A stretch of 64,000 bases of DNA from contig CAKTVL010000003.1 of NCBI GenBank assembly GCA_934623575.1, positions 1 through 64,000 of the forward strand, in the 5' to 3' direction. The notes under the pieces are model-generated. The model did no database searches and had not been told where the DNA came from. It saw nothing but the letters and a program-made list of their open reading frames with translations. Every line of letters begins with the position of its first letter. The stretch's first letter is position 1. Source of the stretch: an uncultured Oscillospiraceae bacterium (GTDB lineage Bacteria > Bacillota > Clostridia > Oscillospirales > Oscillospiraceae). Below are positions 34,613-42,918 of this stretch, piece by piece. Position numbers and translations under genes: made by a program.

Positions 34613-35293
34613 TTACTTCACTTCGAACTTATAGCCCACGCCCCAGACGGTTTTCAGCTCCCACTGGTCGGAGACATTCTCGATCTTCTCCCGCAGGCGC
34701 TTGATGTGTACGTCCACGGTGCGGCTGTCGCCGAAATAGTCGAAGCCCCACACCTCGTCCAGCAGCTGGTTGCGGGTATACACCCGGTTGGGCGTGGCCG
34801 CCAGGTGGTACAGCAGCTCCAGCTCCTTGGGGGGCGTATCCACCTTCTTGCCGTCCACCAGCAGCTCATAGCTGTCCAGGTTGATGACCAGCTTGTCGAA
34901 CACCAGCTTCTTCTTGGTGTCGTCGGGGATCTCGCTGCGGCGGAGCACGGCGTTGATGCGGGCCATCAGTTCCTTCATCTCAAAGGGCTTGACCAGATAG
35001 TCGTCCGCGCCCATCTCCAGTCCGGTGATGCGGTCGCCCACGTCACTCTTGGCGGTGAGCATGATGATGGGGGTCTTTCCCTTTTCCCGGATGTGGGCGC
35101 ACACGCCCCAGCCATCCACCACGGGCAGCATGATATCCAGCAGCACCATGTCGGGGGCCTGCTTGTCGTACTCCTCGATGGCCTTGCCGCCGTCGTAGGC
35201 GCTGCGCACCTCAAAGCCCTCTTTTTCCAGGTACATGCGGATCAGGTCGGATATATTGCGGTCGTCCTCGACCACCAGAATGTTGCGTGCCAT
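34613..35293 (-). CDS. OmpR/PhoB-family response regulator
   Basis: This protein of 226 residues has a receiver domain with acidic DD near residue 10, the phosphoacceptor Asp53 (MVLLDIMLP) and Lys in VKPF, followed by a winged-helix DNA-binding domain (ELELLYHLAATPNRVYTRNQL; RTVDVHIKRLREKI). The start at 35293 follows GGGAGGA by 8 bases. It is the first gene of the regulator-kinase-HtrA operon. Confidence 0.95.
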   Translation of the reverse strand: MARNILVVEDDRNISDLIRMYLEKEGFEVRSAYDGGKAIEEYDKQAPDMVLLDIMLPVVDGWGVCAHIREKGKTPIIMLTAKSDVGDRITGLEMGADDYLVKPFEMKELMARINAVLRRSEIPDDTKKKLVFDKLVINLDSYELLVDGKKVDTPPKELELLYHLAATPNRVYTRNQLLDEVWGFDYFGDSRTVDVHIKRLREKIENVSDQWELKTVWGVGYKFEVK

Positions 35294-35390
35294 AGGTATC
35301 GTCCTCCCGGTCAATATCGTTGGGTATATCTTACATCCTGCGGGATAGGGTTTTCCTGAACAAATTGTGAATATCCCGTATAACTAAGGG

Positions 35391-35419
35391 ATTATACCAC
35401 GATTTTGCCGGATTGTCAC
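35391..35419 (-). promoter_or_regulatory. Promoter of the two-component/HtrA operon
   Basis: The -35 GTGACA (35414-35419) and -10 TATAAT (35391-35396) have a 17-bp spacer on the minus strand. The -35 overlaps the last codons of the upstream SpoIID gene. Confidence 0.7.
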
Positions 35420-36375
35420 GCATTTCCGATGGTCACCCCCGTATAATACCACTCCAGTATCTCCTGCCAGGTCTTTCCCTCCCTGGCCAGCTGGTTGGCG
35501 CCGTACTGGCTCATGCCCACACCGTGGCCATAGCCGGTAACGCGGAAGGCCACGCCCGCCGCGTCCGCCGCCACAGTGAAGCAGGCGGAGCGCAGGGAGA
35601 AGATGGTCCGCACCTCCGTTCCCTCGATATCCGCGCCGCCTATACGCACCGTCTCCACCCGGCCGGAGCCGTTCTCCGTCACGTCGCCGAACCACTTGTC
35701 CGGCGTGCCGGCAAGCTTCAGCTCCGGGTGGGCGGCCAGCAGCAGCTGCCCGGCCTCCTCTGCCGAAAAAGTGACGGTACTATAATAATTCGGCACATTT
35801 TCCGCACTTTCCGGGCTGGAAACACTGGTAAGATAGGGCAGGTCGCCGGACCAGACGTCCCCGGCGGCCGCCGTTTTCCCCGCCGATGAGGAGTGGAACA
35901 CCGCCAGGATCGGCGCGCCGTTATACAGGGCCACCTGGCCATCGGTGTCCGCCACGGCCTGGGTGACGCGGGCGTTGAAGGGGAGAAAGTCGGAGGCCCA
36001 TTTTTCTTTGGCATCGGCTTCGGAGAGGTAGGCGCTGCAGCAGGTGTGGTCGGTGCAGAAGTCGGCGTCGGGGTGCACCTCCTTGCGGCCCTTGGACAGT
36101 TGGTAGTAAATATAGCTGCGCTCGGCGGCGGCCTGGGCCTTGAGGGCCTCCAGCTCGAAGGAGGCGGGCATCTCGCCGCGGACCACGCCGATCAGGTAGC
36201 TTTCCAGCGTCATTTGTTCCACTTTTGCACCATTTTTTATGCTTAAGGTCACATTTTTGTCCCATTTTGTCTCGCTCGTTTCCGTGTCGGAAGGGGGCGA
36301 AGCGGGGGCGAGAAGGTAGGCGCTGCCGAAGAGCAGCGCGGTGAGGACAAGGGCCGCGGCGGCGGTTTTTTTCAT
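35416..36375 (-). CDS. spoIID: SpoIID/LytB-domain sporulation protein
   Basis: This protein of 319 residues has an N-terminal membrane anchor (AAALVLTALLFGSAYLL). Its SpoIID domain is marked by LESYLIGVVRGEMPASFELEALKAQAAAERSYI (Glu in GEMP is the presumed catalytic residue), HSSSAGKT and the C-terminal YGHGVGMSQYGA. SpoIID is a lytic transglycosylase of the engulfment machinery. I chose the ATG at 36375, with AAGGAGG 8 bases ahead; the longer open frame to 36495 crosses the divergent gene's upstream region. spoIIM and spoIIP are not in the window. Confidence 0.9.
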   Translation of the reverse strand: MKKTAAAALVLTALLFGSAYLLAPASPPSDTETSETKWDKNVTLSIKNGAKVEQMTLESYLIGVVRGEMPASFELEALKAQAAAERSYIYYQLSKGRKEVHPDADFCTDHTCCSAYLSEADAKEKWASDFLPFNARVTQAVADTDGQVALYNGAPILAVFHSSSAGKTAAAGDVWSGDLPYLTSVSSPESAENVPNYYSTVTFSAEEAGQLLLAAHPELKLAGTPDKWFGDVTENGSGRVETVRIGGADIEGTEVRTIFSLRSACFTVAADAAGVAFRVTGYGHGVGMSQYGANQLAREGKTWQEILEWYYTGVTIGNA

Positions 36376-36476
36376 GGCGGAGACCTCCTTTTTTACACGA
36401 TATGCAGGGCCTGTCCGGGGCATGCATAAAACCGGAACGGCGGGAAATACTTTCCAAAACAGGCAAAAAAGGCGGT

Positions 36477-36540
36477 TGACAGCAGCATGGAACAAGCAAG
36501 AACGACATGGAATAACGCAAGAACAGAGCAGAAAACGCCG
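36477..36540. repeat. Phased GAA repeats, copy 1
   Basis: The word GAA recurs at about 10-bp steps six times (as GGAAC, AGAAC, GGAAT, AGAAC, AGAAA, GGAAA), after a TTGACAGC. A very similar block with four steps lies at 59223-59272. The match covers about 30 of 50 aligned bases. This copy overlaps the first codons of the longest possible SpoVAF-like frame. Confidence 0.5.
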
Positions 36541-37965
36541 GAAACGACGTCGTTTCCCGGCGAAATGAGCGCTTTTCAGGATATAGTATCTGATATGGAC
36601 GAAAAATTAGGCGTCGGCACATGCTTCGACATGACGGGGCGGGAGCTGGTCATCGGCGGCCGGGCGGCGCGGCTGTGGGTGGTGAACGGCTACGCCCAGG
36701 AGGACATACTGGAGCGGATCATCGCCGGGTGGCTGGCGCTGGGCACGCTGGAGGGCATGACGGAGATGGCGGATTTCTGCCGCCGGTATGTGTCCGCCTG
36801 CGACGCCCGGACGACAGACGACCGGGGTCAGGCGGTGATGGCGGTGTTCGCAGGAAAAACGTTGGTGGTCATTGAGGGGCTGTCCGGCGGGCTGCTGATG
36901 GACGTGAAGCAGTTCCCCACCCGATCGGTGGAGGAGCCGGACACCAGCCGGGTGCTGCGGGGCAGCCACGACGGCTTCGTGGAGAATCTGATGCAGAACG
37001 CGGCGCTGCTGCGGCGGCGGGTGCGGGACACCCACCTGCGGCTGGAGCGCTTGCAGCTGCCGGAGCGGTCGGGCACGGACGTGGCGCTGTGCTACATGGA
37101 CGGGCAGGCGGACCAGGAGCTGGTGCGGGCGCTGCGGGAGAAGCTGGAGCACATACAGGTGGGGTCGGTGGCCATGAGCCAGGAGACCATCGTGGAGGCC
37201 ATCGCGCCGCGGCAGTTCTGGAATCCCTTCCCCAAGGTGCGGTTCACGGAGCGGCCGGACGTGGCCACGGCGTGCATCATGGAGGGGGACGTGGTGGTGC
37301 TGGTGGACAACTCGCCCTCGGCGCTGCTGCTGCCCACCACGCTGCTGCGGTTCAACGAGGAGATCAACGACTACTACTTCCCGCCGCTGATCGGGACGTA
37401 TTTGCAGATCGTGCGGACACTGGTGCTGCTGCTGACCCTGTTCATCACGCCGTTGTGGTATCTGCTGGTGAAGAACCCCGACACGCTGCACGAGAGCCTG
37501 CACTTTCTGCTGGTGCAGGACGAGTACTATGTGCCGCTGATCGTGCAGCTGCTGCTGGTGGAGCTGATCATCGACGTGCTGAAGATCGCGTCGCTGAACA
37601 CGCCGGACGTGCTGAGCAACTCCTTCAGCATGCTGGGGGCACTGATACTGGGGGATTTCGCGGTGCAGGCCCGGTGGCTGGTGCCGGAGGTGCTGGTATA
37701 CATGGCCTTTGTGGCGGTGGCCAACTATGCCCAGCACAGCTATGAGATGGGATACGCCGCCAAGCTGTGCCGGATGGTGCTGCTGGTGCTCATCTGGCTG
37801 TGGGACTGGTGGGGCTTCGCGGCGGGCGTCGCGCTGACGCTGGTGCTGATCGTAACGGCCAAGCCGCTGGTGGGCAAGGGGTATCTGTACCCGCTGATCC
37901 CCTTTGACCGGAAGAAGCTGGCGCGGCTGCTGTACCGGCGGCCGGTGGGGAAGCATAATACCTGA
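36487..37965 (+). CDS. GerA/SpoVAF-family spore germination protein
   Basis: This protein of up to 492 residues has a soluble N-terminal GerA domain (DVALCYMDGQADQELVRALREKL; SPSALLLPTT) and about five C-terminal membrane helices. The short N-terminus fits SpoVAF more than the germinant receptors GerAA/GerBA. It should sit in the spore inner membrane. No spoVA genes are next to it. The start is unsettled: the ATG at 36487 has only a weak site and lies in a repeat block; ATGs at 36565 and 36595 would also leave a complete domain. Confidence 0.88.
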   Translation: MEQARTTWNNARTEQKTPETTSFPGEMSAFQDIVSDMDEKLGVGTCFDMTGRELVIGGRAARLWVVNGYAQEDILERIIAGWLALGTLEGMTEMADFCRRYVSACDARTTDDRGQAVMAVFAGKTLVVIEGLSGGLLMDVKQFPTRSVEEPDTSRVLRGSHDGFVENLMQNAALLRRRVRDTHLRLERLQLPERSGTDVALCYMDGQADQELVRALREKLEHIQVGSVAMSQETIVEAIAPRQFWNPFPKVRFTERPDVATACIMEGDVVVLVDNSPSALLLPTTLLRFNEEINDYYFPPLIGTYLQIVRTLVLLLTLFITPLWYLLVKNPDTLHESLHFLLVQDEYYVPLIVQLLLVELIIDVLKIASLNTPDVLSNSFSMLGALILGDFAVQARWLVPEVLVYMAFVAVANYAQHSYEMGYAAKLCRMVLLVLIWLWDWWGFAAGVALTLVLIVTAKPLVGKGYLYPLIPFDRKKLARLLYRRPVGKHNT

Positions 37966-38055
37966 GGGGGTAGGGCAAGCAAGGCGCGCGGAGAGCGCAC
38001 ACCCCATCCGGCCCTACGGAGGGTTATCGGAAATCCATACGGATACGGGGCAACG

Positions 38056-38084
38056 AAAAAAGGAAGCCGGGGGGCTTCCTTTTT
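38056..38084. terminator. Bidirectional terminator between the spoVAF-like and asparaginase genes
   Basis: The stem GGAAGCC/GGCTTCC with a GGGG loop is flanked by A- and T-runs. The genes converge here. Confidence 0.88.
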
Positions 38085-38091
38085 GCTTTTT

Positions 38092-39090
38092 TCAGTTTTC
38101 ATAGAGGATGTCGCGGGCGACGGGGCGGTAGAAGAGCTTTTCGGCCTCGTCGAAGTCGTGGGTCTGGCCCATGATCCACATGAGCTTGGCCACGGCGGCC
38201 TCGGTGGTCATGTCGTAGGCCTCCAGCAGGCGGAGGGCGCTTTTCAGCCGGCCGCCCACATGGTAGACGGCCAGGTTGCTGCCCTCGTTGGGCACCTGGG
38301 TGGTCATGACCACCAGCTTGCCGCGCTGTATGCCACGGCGGATGATGTCGAAATAGCTGGCGTCGCCCTCGTATTCCGGCAGGCCGCCCACGCCGAAGGA
38401 CTCGATGACCAGACCGTCGAACCGGTCCAGCATGAATTCCAGCACGGCGGCGGGGGTGCCGGGGATCAGCTTCAGCAGGCCCACCCGGTCGTCCAGCGTG
38501 TCGAAAAACAGCGGGCAGGGGTAGCAGGCGCAGCGCATATATTGCAGCAGGTGCTCGTCCTGCACCACGGCCAGGTCCGGGTAGTTGACGCTGGAAAAGG
38601 CCTGGAAGCTCTTGGAGCAGGTCTTGCGGGCGCGGGTGCCCAGGATGACCTTGCCGTTAAAGACGATCTGGACACCGCCGCAGCCGCGGCAGGCGTAGAG
38701 GAAAGCGTCGGTCAGGTTGCGCTTGGAGTCGGTGCCGTCGAACCAGATGGGCTTCTGGGCGCCGGTGAGGACGATGGGCTTGGGGCTGCCCTGCACCAGA
38801 TAGCTGAGGGCGGCGGCGGTGTAGGCCATGGTGTCGGTGCCGTGGGAGATGACGAAGCCGTCGTAGCGGTCGTACTGCTCCCGGATGGTCCCGGCCACGC
38901 CCAGCCAGTGGGCCGGGCGGATGTTGGTGCTGTCCAGGCTGTAGAGCTGGACGCAGTCCACATGGCACAGCTGGCCGATGCGGGGGACGAAGGACAGCAG
39001 CTGGGTGCTGTTCAGCTCCGGCGTCAGACCGGAGGGGGTCATCTCGCTGGCGATGGTGCCGCCGGTGCCGATCATAAGGATGTTCTTCAT
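38092..39090 (-). CDS. L-asparaginase (type I-like)
   Basis: This protein of 332 residues has the first catalytic Thr in GTGGTIAS (residues 8-15), the SHGTDTMAYTA motif with the second Thr-Asp pair, and the PIVLTGAQKPI strand. The lack of a signal peptide points to a cytoplasmic enzyme of the AnsA type, hydrolysing Asn to Asp and ammonia. GGGAGGTG lies 5 bases before the ATG. It follows the phosphoesterase gene by 2 bases and ends the ymdB-to-asparaginase run. Confidence 0.9.
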   Translation of the reverse strand: MKNILMIGTGGTIASEMTPSGLTPELNSTQLLSFVPRIGQLCHVDCVQLYSLDSTNIRPAHWLGVAGTIREQYDRYDGFVISHGTDTMAYTAAALSYLVQGSPKPIVLTGAQKPIWFDGTDSKRNLTDAFLYACRGCGGVQIVFNGKVILGTRARKTCSKSFQAFSSVNYPDLAVVQDEHLLQYMRCACYPCPLFFDTLDDRVGLLKLIPGTPAAVLEFMLDRFDGLVIESFGVGGLPEYEGDASYFDIIRRGIQRGKLVVMTTQVPNEGSNLAVYHVGGRLKSALRLLEAYDMTTEAAVAKLMWIMGQTHDFDEAEKLFYRPVARDILYEN

Positions 39091-39092
39091 GC

Positions 39093-40184
39093 TCACACCT
39101 CCCGGCCGTCCATGGCAGCGACGCCGAAGCGGACCGCCAGCTCGATGCGGCGGCGGGCAGCGTCGTCCGGGGCGGCGTCGTATTGGGCGCGGAGCTCCCG
39201 GAGGAACAGGCCGCGCAGGGTGTCCTCGCCGCATTTGTCCCAGAGGTCGCGGCGGACGGTGGTCTCGTCCCGCAGCTGCAGGGCGAAGAAGCGGGGGGAC
39301 AGCGTCTCGGCCAGCAGGGACAGGCGGGGCGGCTGGTCCGGGGCGCCGGTAAGGCGGATGCGGTAGACGTCCTGGGCCGTGTCGTGGGGCAGCAGGCGCT
39401 CCAGGGCGGAGAGGGCGTCGCCGTCGGTGATGTCCGCCTGGGCGATGCAGTAGCGGCGCTGGGCGAAGGGGATGAAGCGGAGATCGGCGGCGCCGGGGGC
39501 GAGCTCGCCGAAGAGGAAGCCCTTGTCGCCCAGCTCGTCGAAGCCGCGGCCCTCGATGCAGCCGCAGTAGGCGTAGGGCACGGCACCGGCGGTGAGGATG
39601 CCGGTGCAGCCGTGGACGTGGCCCAGGGCCAGGTAGTCCAGGCCGCTGGCGGCGATGTCCGCGGTGCGGAGGGGACGGTAGCGGCTGTCGGCGCCGGTGA
39701 CGTCGCCGTGGAGCAGGCCGATGTGGACAAGGCCGTCCTGCGGGGCGGTGAAGCCGGAGAGGACGCGGTCCGCGGGGCACTCCGGAGCGGTGAAGGCCGC
39801 GCCGTGGACGGCGCAGCCCAGGGCCGGGAAGGTGAAGGCCTGCATCCGATCCTCTGTAAAGATATGGACGTTGTCCGGCCAGAGGGTGCGGGCGTAGGGG
39901 CTGTCGGGGGTAAAGGGATCGTGGTTGCCGGGGGCGACGACCACCTCGCCCCGGAAGCGCTCCAGCGCCTGGGACAGCAGGGGCGCGGTGTCGCCGTAGA
40001 GGGCGGCGCTGTCGAAGAGGTCGCCGGAGAGCAGCAGCAGGTCCGCGCCGTGGTCGTTGGCCCAGTCCACCAGGCGCTCAGGGGTGCGGCGGCTCTCCAG
40101 ACGGCGCTGGCGGGCCTGCTCCGGCGTCAGGGCGCCGAAGGCGCTGTCCAGATGGAAGTCGCCGGCGTGAACGACCCGGAGCAC
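39093..40184 (-). CDS. SbcD/Mre11-like metallophosphoesterase
   Basis: This protein of 363 residues has a calcineurin-like phosphoesterase domain with all metal motifs: GDFHLDS (8-14), LSGDLFDS, APGNHD, HGDV and GHVHG. It resembles DNA repair exonucleases such as SbcD and YhaO. The Rad50/SbcC- or YhaN-like ATPase partner usually found directly downstream is missing; asparaginase is there instead. The start is directly at the yeaK-like stop. Nuclease activity is inferred from the family. Confidence 0.85.
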   Translation of the reverse strand: MLRVVHAGDFHLDSAFGALTPEQARQRRLESRRTPERLVDWANDHGADLLLLSGDLFDSAALYGDTAPLLSQALERFRGEVVVAPGNHDPFTPDSPYARTLWPDNVHIFTEDRMQAFTFPALGCAVHGAAFTAPECPADRVLSGFTAPQDGLVHIGLLHGDVTGADSRYRPLRTADIAASGLDYLALGHVHGCTGILTAGAVPYAYCGCIEGRGFDELGDKGFLFGELAPGAADLRFIPFAQRRYCIAQADITDGDALSALERLLPHDTAQDVYRIRLTGAPDQPPRLSLLAETLSPRFFALQLRDETTVRRDLWDKCGEDTLRGLFLRELRAQYDAAPDDAARRRIELAVRFGVAAMDGREV

Positions 40185-40673
40185 TTACGCCTCCTCGGGC
40201 TGCCAGCCCTTGCAGACGTCCACCCACTGGACGAAGTTGCTGCCGCAGCAGTGCTCCAGCTCGTCGCAGGTCAGCTCGATGGCGCTGGCGGCGCTGCCCA
40301 CGGCGGGGAACACGGTTTCAAAGCGCTTCAGGGAGACGTCCAGGTAGGTCTTCACGTCCTCGGGCAGGGCGAAGGGGCAGACGCCGCCCACGGCGTGGCC
40401 GATGCGCTCCACGGCCTCCTCGGCGGTGAGCATCTTGGCCTTGGCGCCGAAGAAGTGCTTGTATTTGCTGTTGTCCACCTTGGCGTCGCCGGCGGCGACG
40501 ATGAGGATGGGGGTCTCGCCTACCTTGAAGCTCAGGGTCTTGGCGATGCGGGCGCCCTCCACGCCCACGGCCAGGGCGGCCAGCTCCACGGTGGCGCTGG
40601 AGACCTCGAACTCGCGCATACGGTCGGCGACGCCGTAGGGCGTCAGGTATTCTCTCACTTTTTCAACAGACAT
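40185..40673 (-). CDS. YbaK-domain aminoacyl-tRNA deacylase-like protein
   Basis: This protein of 162 residues has a YbaK/ProX-like fold with IAKTLSFKVGETPILIVAAGD, the KAKMLTAEEAVERIGHAVGGVCPFALP core and a C-terminal extension. The GGVCPF loop is like the YeaK/PrdX group rather than the GGCSP loop of YbaK, so it probably edits a different mischarged tRNA (substrate not known). It is the second YbaK-fold gene in the window, after 21530-22012. Confidence 0.83.
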   Translation of the reverse strand: MSVEKVREYLTPYGVADRMREFEVSSATVELAALAVGVEGARIAKTLSFKVGETPILIVAAGDAKVDNSKYKHFFGAKAKMLTAEEAVERIGHAVGGVCPFALPEDVKTYLDVSLKRFETVFPAVGSAASAIELTCDELEHCCGSNFVQWVDVCKGWQPEEA

Positions 40674-40728
40674 GGCGGTATTCTCCTTTTCTTGCGCGTC
40701 TCCCCAGCGGGGAGGCGGGACGTAGTAC

Positions 40729-41511
40729 TTACTTGATGGTGATGCGCTCCACGGCGGTGCAGAGACCGGTGTCGCTGCTCAGGGTGAACACGCAGCCCTG
40801 GGCGGTGCAGGGGCCGTCCGCCGCCTGGTAGCGGCCGGGCAGACCGCCCAGGAAGAATTCCACGGACTGCTCCGGGCGGATGCCCAGCACGGAGCGGTCA
40901 GGGCCGGTCATGCCCAGGTCGGTGACGTAGCCGGTGCCCTGGGGGAACACCTGCATATCCGCCGTGGGAACGTGGGTGTGGGTGCCCCAGAGGGCGGAGA
41001 CGCGGCCGTCCAGGTAGTAGGCCAGGGCCAGCTTTTCGCTGGTGGCGCCGGCGTGGAATTCCACTAAGGTGAAGGTGGGCTTGTCATCCGCCCGGGCCTT
41101 CAGCAGCTTGTCGGCGGTGGTGAAGGGGTTCTCGGCGTTGAAGTCCAGGTCGCAGCGGCCGATGAGCACCAGCACGTCCACGGTGAAGGCGCCGCAGTCG
41201 ATGCGCTGCAGGCCGTGGCCGGGGGCGCGGCCGGTGAAGTTGGCGGGGCGGAGGATATAGCGCTCCTCGTCCAGATAGGACGCGATCTGGGGCTTGCCGA
41301 AGGTGTGGTTGCCCAGGGTGATCACGTCCGCGCCGGCGGCGAACAGGGCCTCCGCCTGGGCGCGGGTCAGGCCGCTGCCGGAGATGTTCTCTCCGTTGAC
41401 CACGGTGAAGTCGATATGGTGCTCCTTTTTGAATGAACGCAGCTTCTTTTCCAGCAGCTGCAGGCCTGTCTCGCTGGCCACATCGCCCAGCGCCAATACG
41501 TTGTATTCCAC
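40729..41511 (-). CDS. ymdB: YmdB-type metallophosphoesterase (TIGR00282)
   Basis: This protein of 260 residues has ALGDVASETG, VVNGENISGSGL, LGNHTFGK, VEFHAGATSEK and GTHTHVPTAD in the right order for TIGR00282 phosphodiesterases. YmdB hydrolyses 2',3'-cyclic nucleotides and influences RNA turnover and developmental choices in Bacillus. It lies on the same strand as RNase Y (rny), its usual neighbour, with one lipoprotein gene between them. Confidence 0.93.
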   Translation of the reverse strand: MEYNVLALGDVASETGLQLLEKKLRSFKKEHHIDFTVVNGENISGSGLTRAQAEALFAAGADVITLGNHTFGKPQIASYLDEERYILRPANFTGRAPGHGLQRIDCGAFTVDVLVLIGRCDLDFNAENPFTTADKLLKARADDKPTFTLVEFHAGATSEKLALAYYLDGRVSALWGTHTHVPTADMQVFPQGTGYVTDLGMTGPDRSVLGIRPEQSVEFFLGGLPGRYQAADGPCTAQGCVFTLSSDTGLCTAVERITIK

Positions 41512-41528
41512 GGAAGATGCCTCCTTGC

Positions 41529-42791
41529 TCAGTCGTTCCAGCCGACGATCCTCGTCAGCTGGCGGTTGGTGTAGTAATAGGCGGACGCGGGGAAATTCCG
41601 CAGGTCCGCGGTGTTGGAGCAGAGCAGATAGTCGATCACATTGCCGTCAGCGTCCTTAATGGTGTCCAGGATGACGGTGGTGTGGTTGGCCGGCTCGTCC
41701 ACGCCCATGGTGATGATGTCGCCGGTCTGGCCGCTGAAATAGGGCGCATTGACCACGGCCACCAGGCCGCTCTCCCGCGGCGCGGCGGCGTAGTCCAGGA
41801 ACCAGCCCACGTTGACCCAGGGCAGCGTGGTCTGGCTGGCGCTGTACCAGTACCAGCCGGTCTCATAGCCGCCGGAGGTGTCCATGGGGATGCCGCCGGC
41901 CGCCAGCACCTGGGAGCCGAAGTTCATGCAGTTGCCGCCGTATTCGTCATAGGCCCGGAACGCCGGGTTGCGGCTGCCCACCCAGGTGAGCATATACTGC
42001 CGGGCGGCGGTGCGGTCGTAGGGATGGTCGGCGGCGACGGCGGGGACGGCGGCGTCACGGGGCAGGTCGCGGCGGGATGCTATGTAGTCGGTGATGGCGG
42101 GGAAATTCCGGTCCTGATGGGTGGTGCGGTCGTAGTCGGCGCTGTAGTAGGGGTTGTCGTCGGACCAGTGCTTTACGATGCGCCAGCTATCGCCGGTGCC
42201 CCGGAGGGTGAAGGTGTGCTCGATGCCGAACTGCTCAGAGGGCAGGCCGCCCAGGCCGGCGAAGCAGACCACGTTGTTCTCCTTCAGCACCACGTCCACG
42301 TCGCCCGGAGTCTCCTCCGAGGGCGTCAGGGAGACGCAGCGCAGGGCGTAGCTGTACGAGGTCATGGTCAGGTCGATGGGGGACAGCTTGCGGATGACGC
42401 ACAGGCCATGCCAGATATTCTTGTGGTAGAGGACCTCCTCCGCGTCGGCGAACAGGGCGGCGGGGTCGATGACCTGCAGACTGGCGATGGACTGGTAGTA
42501 GCACTCCATGAAATCCAGCAGCAGCAGCTCCTGGCCCACGGTCATACCGTTGGCGGCCGCGCCGCTGATGCGCTCAAAGTCGGCGCTGACGGTCTGGGGC
42601 TCGCCGCCGCTCCAGGGCGCGCCGGCGGTGCGCTGCCAGACCTTGTCCTCCTCCACCTCAGCGGTGAGGTGCTGCTCCTCCGGGGGCACGGTATCCTCCG
42701 GCGGCGCGTCGGTATCGCCGGTAATGGTAAAGCAGGCGGTCAGGCTCAGCAGCATGGCCGCCAGCAGCAGCAACAGTACAAAACGTTTCAT
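41529..42791 (-). CDS. Lipoprotein with a C-terminal amidase-like (PF12671) domain
   Basis: This protein of 420 residues has a lipoprotein signal (MKRFVLLLLLAAMLLSLTAC, acylated Cys20). An acidic Pro-rich linker and a central domain are followed by a C-terminal domain starting YDRTAARQYMLTWVGSRNP with GGNCMNFGSQVLAAGG, typical of the putative amidase domain that is papain-like (Cys in NCMNF, His in ANHTTVIL). It is on the outer membrane face and may cut cell wall peptides, by inference. It has its own promoter and lies between rny and ymdB. Confidence 0.82.
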   Translation of the reverse strand: MKRFVLLLLLAAMLLSLTACFTITGDTDAPPEDTVPPEEQHLTAEVEEDKVWQRTAGAPWSGGEPQTVSADFERISGAAANGMTVGQELLLLDFMECYYQSIASLQVIDPAALFADAEEVLYHKNIWHGLCVIRKLSPIDLTMTSYSYALRCVSLTPSEETPGDVDVVLKENNVVCFAGLGGLPSEQFGIEHTFTLRGTGDSWRIVKHWSDDNPYYSADYDRTTHQDRNFPAITDYIASRRDLPRDAAVPAVAADHPYDRTAARQYMLTWVGSRNPAFRAYDEYGGNCMNFGSQVLAAGGIPMDTSGGYETGWYWYSASQTTLPWVNVGWFLDYAAAPRESGLVAVVNAPYFSGQTGDIITMGVDEPANHTTVILDTIKDADGNVIDYLLCSNTADLRNFPASAYYYTNRQLTRIVGWND

Positions 42792-42859
42792 AGCTTTCCT
42801 CTCCCTTCGTGGGGCCGATGGCGTTTCCTCCTGTGTCTGTGTCTGTTCTATGCCTGCAC

Positions 42860-42888
42860 ATTATAGCAAAAGAAAGGCCGCTTCGCAA
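42860..42888 (-). promoter_or_regulatory. Promoter of the lipoprotein-ymdB-asparaginase run, inside the rny terminator
   Basis: The -35 TTGCGA (42883-42888) lies in the terminator hairpin; the perfect -10 TATAAT is at 42860-42865. The spacer is 17 bp. Confidence 0.7.
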
Positions 42889-42900
42889 CGCGAAGCGGCC
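42866..42900 (-). terminator. Terminator after rny
   Basis: The hairpin GGCCGCTTCGC/GCGAAGCGGCC (42876-42900) with a 3-base loop is followed on the minus strand by TTTCTTTT. Confidence 0.85.
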
Positions 42901-42918
42901 CCTGCAAAGATTAAATTT

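Noticed and set aside
36477..36540. CRISPR-like repeat
   Set aside because: Units are about 10 bp with no spacers and no cas genes nearby.
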